Shown: in pieces, positions 58,334-64,000 of the stretch
Position numbering within the stretch: the first letter of the stretch is position 1
Layout of the letters: the number at the start of each line of letters is the position of its first letter
Assembly: GCA_964640955.1 (NCBI GenBank)
Contig: CAZXJI010000002.1
Span: 186,001 to 250,000, forward strand
DNA: 64,000 nt
Direction of reading: 5' to 3'
DNA from: CAXXOK01 sp964640955
GTDB lineage: Bacteria; Bacillota; Clostridia; Christensenellales; Aristaeellaceae
Translations under genes and position numbers: made by a program
Notes under the pieces: generated by a model
Database searches by the model: none
Told to the model about the DNA's origin: nothing
The model's input: the letters and a program-made list of their open reading frames with translations, nothing else

Positions 58334-60733
58334 TTACTTGTCCGTCAGATCGTTCACGATCAGCACATAAGGGTCGAAGGCGCGCTCGCGCAGCTCGTCC
58401 ATGGCCGGCTCGCCGCCGGCCGCCTGCGTCAGCCACAGCGAGTACTGAAACTCGCAGAATCCGGAAAGATCCATTTTGAAATTGGTCTCCCACGTGTTGT
58501 TCATCACCCATGAATAGACGGGGCGTTGATTGTTCCCGGGCTCGCGGTCGCACAGCCGGATCGGGTGGTGGCGCATCTGCCCCATGTAGACCAGCGGCAC
58601 GTCGCGGGTGGCGACCAGCGCACCGCCGTCCCCGGAAACGTACGCGAGCCCGTCGTCCGTCATGGAGTACTCCATGCAGGTGCCGGGAAGCTGATCCACC
58701 CCGGGGCGGTACGCCTCCGCGCCTTTCCGTAGCCAGAGCGTTTCGCAGGAAAGGGACAGGGGCAGAAAAACGCTCTCGATGTCCGACGAAATGGTCTTTC
58801 CCAGCTCCAGCCTGAAATCGATGCGCGGCATCTCTTCAAACAGCTTGAGGTAGACCTCCGTATGGATGCTGCCCGGCAGGGCAAACGCGAACCGGAGCAG
58901 CGTGAAAATCTTTCCCCGCTCGACACACTCGATTTCACACAGCCTGCCCACGAACAGCTCGGCATGCTTGCCGCGGATGTTGCGCCCGATGATGCGCCGT
59001 TCCTGCTCTTCCCGACAGGGAAGCTCGTGGCAACGGTCGGTGATCGCCGTGCATTCATAGACCGGCGTGAAGAAAGGCGCAACGCCGCCCGCAAGAAGAC
59101 TCTTCCCGGTCCGCTTATCGACGAAGGCGGTAATGCCGTCGTCGGGCGCGTACCTTAGCCGGAAGTAGTCGTTTTCAAATTCGTAGGGCAGCCGATAGGT
59201 GACGGTATCGTAATCGTTGACGATGTCGCGGATGCGCTCCGCGCCGACATACGCCTTGCGGCTGTTGAACTTCTGCGGCGGCGCGGGCTGCTCGCGGTAA
59301 GTGTAGGTCTTGCGCTCAAAGGGCTTGAACGTGTCCGCGAAGGTGATCATCCGCCCGCGCGGGTGCGGCGAAACCTGGCAGGGAATCACGCGGCCCTGCT
59401 CGTCCTTGATCTCGGCGTCCGGCATGCCCATGGTCTCGATGTAGAAGGATACGGGCTGCCTGCCTTCCAGTCCGCTGACGCTGTGTACGCGGATCTTGCC
59501 GTTCGTATCGTAATAGCGCAGGGTGTCGCCCTTTTGGTGCGCGATGCGGTACAGCATCCGCGAGGCCGCTTCGTGGGCCTTGGAGGCATAGCTGTTTTTG
59601 CGCATATCGAGGTTGAGCACCATCGTGTCAAACGGGCGCGTGATGGTGGACGAATGCCCCCAGGTATGCTCGCCATAGAGCAGCATATTATCCTGCGCCG
59701 TTTCCGCCAGCTGCGGATACCGGGTTTCAAAATCGGGGTCCAGCCTCGCGCAGAGGTGATAGCGGTGCTGCGCCTCGCGATAGTGCTTAACGGCGTAGGG
59801 CGTCGAGCCCACGCCGTTGGCCCACCAGTCGGTCAGATCGCCGCTGTAGACGGGCGCATCCGTCAGCTTGTCCCGGATCAGCGCATAAAGCTCCTGCAGC
59901 GATACCATCCGGAGCCTTACCGCATCACCGTAACGCCGGTTATACGCCTCGACGGTCCGGAGGATCTCCGGCTCGGGAGGGGCGTTATCGCTGAACACGC
60001 CGGAGACGGACGCAATCAGGAAATCATACGGATAGCCGTTATCGGTGCATTCGTCCACGTATGCCTTAAGCGAGGCGTGGAGGATATCCTCGGGCGCTCC
60101 GGGCGCGGCTCCCCGCCCCAGGTAGTTCTCCATCATGAAGTTATGGGCCACGTTGGGCTTGATCCCCAGCACGTTGCCAAGGTTGTAATGCTCTCCGTTC
60201 CAGACCAGTATCCGCTTTCCGCCCGCGCTTTCCCAGAAGAAGGGGGTCTGGTTATGGTAAAGCGGGTACATGCCGTGATGACAGTGGATATTCATGTACA
60301 GGAACTCCGCGCCGCTTGCGATGATCGCGTCGCGCTGCCCCATGGAAATGCCGTTGATATCGGCGATCATCGCCGTTTGGAACGTTACGCCGTGTTTCAA
60401 AAAGAGGGCGCGCAGCTTAAGCAGGCGGTTCTTCAGCACGTCGCTGTCGACCAGATCGGTAAAGTTGAGATAGTTCCACGACAGGCCTATCCTGCCGGCT
60501 CTTGCCAGCGCCATGAACGCGGTCGTCTCCTCCCTCGTCGCTCCGCGGAGGAATTCTTCCACGCAAAACAGCGTTTCGCAGTTCCAGCGAAAGGCGGCGT
60601 ATTCGGGGTGCCGCATCATCTCCAGCACATCACGGATATAGCTTACCTGCGTATCCATTATCCGCTCCTGCAGGTCGGTATACCCGATATCGGTATGCGA
60701 GTGATGCACGACATACACAGTTTTGACGGCCAT
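58334..60733 (-). CDS. DUF5054/GH38-like alpha-mannosidase family protein
   Basis: A 799-aa cytoplasmic protein of the DUF5054 type, related to GH38. The N-terminus has the metal motif VVHHSHTDIGYTD (H11, H13, D15), as in GH38. The position of the GH38 nucleophile Asp is MIADINGIS (near 124), followed by the Trp/His-rich YMNIHCHHGMYPLYHNQTPFFW. The C-terminal half is a beta-sandwich series. ATG 60733 has AAAGGA 10 nt upstream; the upstream open frame lies in the GH130 gene. Last gene of the operon, 17 nt after GH130. Activity on an alpha-mannoside is likely but unproven for this branch. Confidence 0.8.
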   Translation of the reverse strand: MAVKTVYVVHHSHTDIGYTDLQERIMDTQVSYIRDVLEMMRHPEYAAFRWNCETLFCVEEFLRGATREETTAFMALARAGRIGLSWNYLNFTDLVDSDVLKNRLLKLRALFLKHGVTFQTAMIADINGISMGQRDAIIASGAEFLYMNIHCHHGMYPLYHNQTPFFWESAGGKRILVWNGEHYNLGNVLGIKPNVAHNFMMENYLGRGAAPGAPEDILHASLKAYVDECTDNGYPYDFLIASVSGVFSDNAPPEPEILRTVEAYNRRYGDAVRLRMVSLQELYALIRDKLTDAPVYSGDLTDWWANGVGSTPYAVKHYREAQHRYHLCARLDPDFETRYPQLAETAQDNMLLYGEHTWGHSSTITRPFDTMVLNLDMRKNSYASKAHEAASRMLYRIAHQKGDTLRYYDTNGKIRVHSVSGLEGRQPVSFYIETMGMPDAEIKDEQGRVIPCQVSPHPRGRMITFADTFKPFERKTYTYREQPAPPQKFNSRKAYVGAERIRDIVNDYDTVTYRLPYEFENDYFRLRYAPDDGITAFVDKRTGKSLLAGGVAPFFTPVYECTAITDRCHELPCREEQERRIIGRNIRGKHAELFVGRLCEIECVERGKIFTLLRFAFALPGSIHTEVYLKLFEEMPRIDFRLELGKTISSDIESVFLPLSLSCETLWLRKGAEAYRPGVDQLPGTCMEYSMTDDGLAYVSGDGGALVATRDVPLVYMGQMRHHPIRLCDREPGNNQRPVYSWVMNNTWETNFKMDLSGFCEFQYSLWLTQAAGGEPAMDELRERAFDPYVLIVNDLTDK

Positions 60734-60750
60734 AGAAGCATATTCCTTTC

Positions 60751-61740
60751 TTACAAAGCGCGTTCCTTGGTGAACGCGACCAGGTCGTCCACGGTGGTAA
60801 AGGCAAGCCCGGTCACGGTATCCGCCCCGCCGTAATAGATCGCGATTCGCCCCGTTTGCGCGTCGGAAAGCGCCGCGCAGGGAAACACGACGTTGGGCAC
60901 GTCCCCGATGCATTCGTAAAGCGCGTGCGGCGCCATCAGGTAGTCCCTTGTGCGGTACAGCACCTTCTGCGGCTGATCCAGATCCAGCAAAGCCGTACCG
61001 ATGCGGTAGACAAACCCGTTGCAGGTGTTGATGACCCCGTGATAGATCAGCAGCCATCCCTCGTCGGTCTCGATCGGCACACAGCCCGCGCCTATCTTGG
61101 TGGACTGCCACGCGGAGGTATCGCCCCTCACCGGGCCCATCACAAAACGGTGGTGACCCCAGTATTCCAGGTCCCTGCTCCTGCTGATAAAGATATCGCC
61201 GAAGGGCGTATGCCCGTTGTCGCTGGGACGGCTGAGCAGGGTAAAGAAGCCGTTGATCTTGCGCGGAAACAGGACGCCGTTGCGGTTGAAGGGCAAAAGG
61301 GCGTTTTCCAGCTGCTTAAAAACCTTGAAGTCCCTGGTTTGCGCAATGCCGATGGTCGGGCCGTGGTAGCCGTTGCACCAGGTCACGTAGTAGGTGTCGC
61401 CGATCTGGCATACGCGGGGGTCGTAGCGGTATTCGCGCCGGAGCAGCTCGGGATCGTCCCCGGTGAGGCGAATGGGCTCGTCGTCGATCCGCCAGCGGAG
61501 GCCGTCGGGGCTGAAGCCCGCGTAGATGTCCATGCTGATGGAACGGCTGTCGCAGCGGAATACGCCCGCAAAGCCGTCCCGGAAGGGAATCACGGCGCTG
61601 TTGAACACGCTGTTGGAATGCCTGTTGCCGTTTCGTCCGATGATCGGGTTGCCGGTATAACGCCAAATCGGCTCGGTCGCACCTGCGGGCTTATCCTGCC
61701 ATGGAATGTTGGGCAGCGGTTTGCCGATGATGGTGGCCAT
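60751..61740 (-). CDS. GH130 family beta-mannoside phosphorylase
   Basis: Five-bladed propeller phosphorylase, 329 aa, the length of the GH130_2 type (beta-1,4-mannooligosaccharide phosphorylases). Blade motifs are WRYTGNPIIGR, NSVFNSAVIPF, the catalytic Asp in YRYDPRVC (near 105), and KIGAGCVPIETDEGWLLIYHGV. No signal peptide. It would phosphorolyse imported beta-mannosides to mannose 1-phosphate. It is separated from the binding-protein gene by a hairpin and followed by the GH38-like gene. N-glycan-type Man-GlcNAc substrates are an alternative. Confidence 0.93.
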   Translation of the reverse strand: MATIIGKPLPNIPWQDKPAGATEPIWRYTGNPIIGRNGNRHSNSVFNSAVIPFRDGFAGVFRCDSRSISMDIYAGFSPDGLRWRIDDEPIRLTGDDPELLRREYRYDPRVCQIGDTYYVTWCNGYHGPTIGIAQTRDFKVFKQLENALLPFNRNGVLFPRKINGFFTLLSRPSDNGHTPFGDIFISRSRDLEYWGHHRFVMGPVRGDTSAWQSTKIGAGCVPIETDEGWLLIYHGVINTCNGFVYRIGTALLDLDQPQKVLYRTRDYLMAPHALYECIGDVPNVVFPCAALSDAQTGRIAIYYGGADTVTGLAFTTVDDLVAFTKERAL

Positions 61741-61770
61741 GGTGATTCTCCTTCAGTTCGGGAAGATGGT

Positions 61771-61802
61771 GTTCGGGGCGAGGAAGCATCCCCGCCCCGA
61801 AC
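61771..61802 (-). other. Intercistronic hairpin after the binding-protein gene
   Basis: 10-bp perfect arms (61771-61780 with 61793-61802) and a 12-nt loop. There is no T run. It lies 31 nt past the binding-protein stop and probably stabilises that mRNA segment. Confidence 0.55.
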
Positions 61803-61833
61803 GTGCCTGACCCAGTCGGGCGGTTTTGAATCC

Positions 61834-63258
61834 TTACTTGCTGGCCATGAAGGCGTTAACCTGCGTCTGCGCCTCGGCGACGAGCTCGGCATAGCCGGCG
61901 GCGTTCATTTCTTCCATCATCGCTTCCACGGTGGTATCCGGGTCCGTCGTGCCGGTGAGAAGCTCGCCCATGTAACGGCTAAAGATGAAAGAGCAGTTGA
62001 GGAGCTGATCCTCGACGGATGTGGTATCCATGGTGAAGCCGAGCAGCACGGACGGAATGGCTTTCTCGTTGAGTTCCTTCACCTCGTCCCACTGGTTGAA
62101 GTCCACATCGTCGGTCTGGGTCACGGTGAAGAAGGAGCCCTGCGTATAACCGGCCATGGTCCAGTCGGTCTTGTTGCGGTGCACCAGGCCGTCGGCGGTG
62201 TAGTCCCAATCGTCGCCTTCCAGCCCGTAGTAGAAGCTGTCGCGCACATAGGAATCGGTGTTGACGAGCTGGAGGAATTGCAACGCCTTTTCGGGATACT
62301 TGCAGTTGACGGAGATGGCGTTCATCGAGCCCTGCACCGTCTGGTTGGAGACGATGGTCGGTCCCCACTGATAGGCCACGACATCCACGCCCAGCTGCGG
62401 GCCCCAGGCCGTCTTGGCGGCGCCGGCCCAGCCCTGCGCGATGCCGAAGGGATAGTAGTACTGGCTTTCGGGGGTCACGGCGGCGTCGGAATTGATGATG
62501 CCGTCGAGGTACCATTCGCGCAGCAGCGCCAGGTAGCCCTTGATATCGTCCTGCTCGAAGGGGTTGACGACCGTCGCGGTTGCGTCGTCATAGCGGACGC
62601 CCATGGTGTAGAGGCCCGCGCCCATCTGGTCGTACATGTACAGCAGCTGGTAGGCGCCGTTGGAGTGCAGCTTGAGCGAGGGTTCGCCCGTGTAATCACG
62701 GATGGCCGCCAGCGCGGGGCCAAGCTGGTCGACTTCGGTGATCTGGGAGGGATCCACGCCGGCGGCCTGCGCCACCGCGGTGTCCCAAATGAAGAACTCG
62801 CTCTGGGAGGAGTCCTTGTAGGTGGGAACGGCATAGAGCTTGCCTTCGATCTTGCAGGCGTCCCAGTAGCCTTCGGGAATCATGGCGTACAGGTCGGGCG
62901 CGGCTTCGCCGACGATATCGCCGATGTCCAGGAACGCGCCGACGCGCACGTCGTTGTTGAACACGGAGTTATTGGTAAACATGATGTCGAAGTCCGCGCC
63001 GGTGCTGATCATGACGGAACGACGGTTTTCGAAGTCCCCCCACGAGATGACGTCCATTTCGATGTTGACGCCAATCTTCTCGGCAAGGTAGGCGTTGATG
63101 CGCTCCGCCCACGCTTCGTAGTTCTGGGGCATGCCGCCTCCGACCGTCACCCATTTGAGGGTTACGACGTCGTCGTCAGCCACCGCGCCGAAGAACGGCA
63201 CGGACAGCACCAGGGTGAGCGCAACCAAAAGCGAGACCATTTTGGAAAACCTTTTCAT
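61834..63258 (-). CDS. Sugar-binding protein of ABC transporter
   Basis: Extracytoplasmic binding protein, 474 aa. The signal peptide ends GAVA before DDDVVT; no lipobox. Family-1 features are INAYLAEKIGVNIEMD, STGADFDIMFTNN, KLYAVPTYKDSS and CKYPEKALQFLQLVNTD. AAAGGAGAG precedes the ATG. Lies 31 nt downstream of a permease gene and upstream of GH130, so manno-oligosaccharides are the likely ligand by context. Confidence 0.92.
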   Translation of the reverse strand: MKRFSKMVSLLVALTLVLSVPFFGAVADDDVVTLKWVTVGGGMPQNYEAWAERINAYLAEKIGVNIEMDVISWGDFENRRSVMISTGADFDIMFTNNSVFNNDVRVGAFLDIGDIVGEAAPDLYAMIPEGYWDACKIEGKLYAVPTYKDSSQSEFFIWDTAVAQAAGVDPSQITEVDQLGPALAAIRDYTGEPSLKLHSNGAYQLLYMYDQMGAGLYTMGVRYDDATATVVNPFEQDDIKGYLALLREWYLDGIINSDAAVTPESQYYYPFGIAQGWAGAAKTAWGPQLGVDVVAYQWGPTIVSNQTVQGSMNAISVNCKYPEKALQFLQLVNTDSYVRDSFYYGLEGDDWDYTADGLVHRNKTDWTMAGYTQGSFFTVTQTDDVDFNQWDEVKELNEKAIPSVLLGFTMDTTSVEDQLLNCSFIFSRYMGELLTGTTDPDTTVEAMMEEMNAAGYAELVAEAQTQVNAFMASK

Positions 63259-63289
63259 TGTCCTCTCTCCTTTTAGGTTGTATTATCGA

Positions 63290-64000
63290 TTATCCCTTCA
63301 CCGCGCCGATGGTCAATCCGGAAATGAAGTATTTCTGGAAAAACGGATAGGCGCACGCGATGGGAATAACGATGACGATGGCGATGGCCATTCGGACGGA
63401 TTCCGACGGCAGGGAGTTGCGGTACTGCTGCATGCTCAGGCCGCCCGACGGGTTGTTGAGGATGTAGTTGATGGCCTGCATCATGTTGTTGAGCAGCGCC
63501 TGGAGCGTTACCAGGTTTTTGTCCGAGATGTACAGCGAGGGCAAAAACCAGTCGTTCCAGTAGGTGAAGGTCAGAAACAGCGCGATGGTCGCCACGACGG
63601 GCTTGGAGATGGGCATTACGATGCGTGAGAAAATGCCCAGCTGCGTCGCGCCGTCGATCTTGGCGGATTCGATGATGGAGTCGGGAATGGTACTGCGGAA
63701 AAACGTCTTGCAGATGATGACGTGAAACGACGATACCGCCAGCGGGAGGATCATCGACCAGGCCGTGTTGTTGAGCTGGAGGAGGTTGACGACCACCACG
63801 TAGTTGGCCACCATGCCGCCGTTGAAGATCATCGGAACGAACACCAGCCAGGTGTACAGCTTCTTCAGCTTGAAATACGGCCGCGAGAGCGTGTAGCCAA
63901 GCATCGTCGTTACGATGACGCCCAACGCCGTGCCGACCACCGTCACGATCACGGACATTTTGAAGGCGCTGAAGATCACCGCGCGCTCGTTCCAGAGGAA
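63290..64000 (-). CDS. Carbohydrate ABC transporter permease, YtcP type, 5' end outside window
   Basis: The frame stays open through the window edge; 236 residues are visible of about 290-300. It has VFVPMIFNGGMVANYVVV (the YtcP M-P-M-Y-x-S-G-G region), the EAA loop ESAKIDGATQLGIFSRIVMP, and the ending FFQKYFISGLTIGAVKG. The partner permease probably lies beyond 64000. It is the first visible gene of the mannoside operon. Confidence 0.92.
   Translation of the reverse strand, partial: FLWNERAVIFSAFKMSVIVTVVGTALGVIVTTMLGYTLSRPYFKLKKLYTWLVFVPMIFNGGMVANYVVVVNLLQLNNTAWSMILPLAVSSFHVIICKTFFRSTIPDSIIESAKIDGATQLGIFSRIVMPISKPVVATIALFLTFTYWNDWFLPSLYISDKNLVTLQALLNNMMQAINYILNNPSGGLSMQQYRNSLPSESVRMAIAIVIVIPIACAYPFFQKYFISGLTIGAVKG

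Noticed and set aside
60734..61111. N-terminal extension of the DUF5054 protein
   Set aside because: It lies inside the GH130 gene in another frame and has an Arg-rich shadow composition; ATG 60733 begins the conserved domain.
1..64000. CRISPR arrays, tRNA/rRNA genes, insertion sequences, phage or toxin-antitoxin genes
   Set aside because: I saw no regularly spaced repeats, no transposase or integrase motifs, and no RNA-gene-like cloverleaf or rRNA sequence.

Overview
The window is high-GC (about 60% by eye), densely coded DNA made almost entirely of carbohydrate and peptide uptake loci. Gene content suggests a gut-type, high-GC member of the Clostridia: YtcP/LplB-type sugar ABC permeases, AraC-type response regulators paired with LytS/YesM-like kinases, strong AGGAGG ribosome sites, sigma-A promoters often with an extended TGn -10, and stacks of cytoplasmic glycosidases. 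The five solute-binding proteins all carry AxA-(E/D) type I signal sequences rather than lipoboxes, which resembles Christensenellales/Aristaeella-like lineages; that taxonomic placement is inference. I saw no rRNA, tRNA, CRISPR array, insertion sequence or phage gene.

Layout. (1) 1-1158: 3' part of an MFS transporter with terminator. (2) 1347-7084: an opp/dpp operon (permeases B and C, ATPases D and F, binding protein A last) with a TTGACA promoter and a terminator. (3) 7104-19352, minus strand: a glycosidase cluster made of an MBL-fold hydrolase, an aldose-epimerase-like protein, a 1093-aa DUF5107-TPR protein, a GH36 alpha-galactosidase, a divergent GH36-like protein, and a GH78 alpha-L-rhamnosidase with its own promoter. 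(4) 19593-26821, plus strand, divergent from (3): two permeases, a binding protein, then an AraC-type response regulator and sensor kinase. Regions 3 and 4 look like one utilization locus for galacto- or rhamno-oligosaccharides. (5) 26873-27754: a nitrilase-family amidase.

(6) 28067-43702: a minus-strand ABC transporter, a divergent cupin-AraC regulator, a membrane-anchored AraC regulator, and a tight seven-gene catabolic operon (DegT aminotransferase, NAD-dependent epimerase-like protein, DapA-family lyase, glutamate dehydrogenase, Gfo/Idh/MocA oxidoreductase, M20 amidohydrolase, DUF4091/GH123-like protein). The simplest reading is uptake, de-N-acylation, deamination and aldol cleavage of an amino-sugar-containing glycan. 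This is the most likely undescribed pathway here.

(7) 43921-45948: an OmpR/EnvZ-type two-component system with its own promoter. (8) 46163-55313: an arabino-oligosaccharide operon (binding protein, intra-operon terminator, two permeases, AraC-type response regulator, sensor kinase, GH127, GH43). (9) 55504-56283: a four-helix membrane protein of unknown function. (10) 56597-58048: an exported C69 dipeptidase. (11) 58334-64000, minus strand: a beta-mannoside/alpha-mannoside-type operon (permease running off the window, binding protein, GH130 phosphorylase, DUF5054/GH38-like protein).

None of the glycosidases or the phosphorylase has a signal peptide. The cell therefore appears to import oligosaccharides made by others, or by enzymes outside this window, and to degrade them in the cytoplasm.
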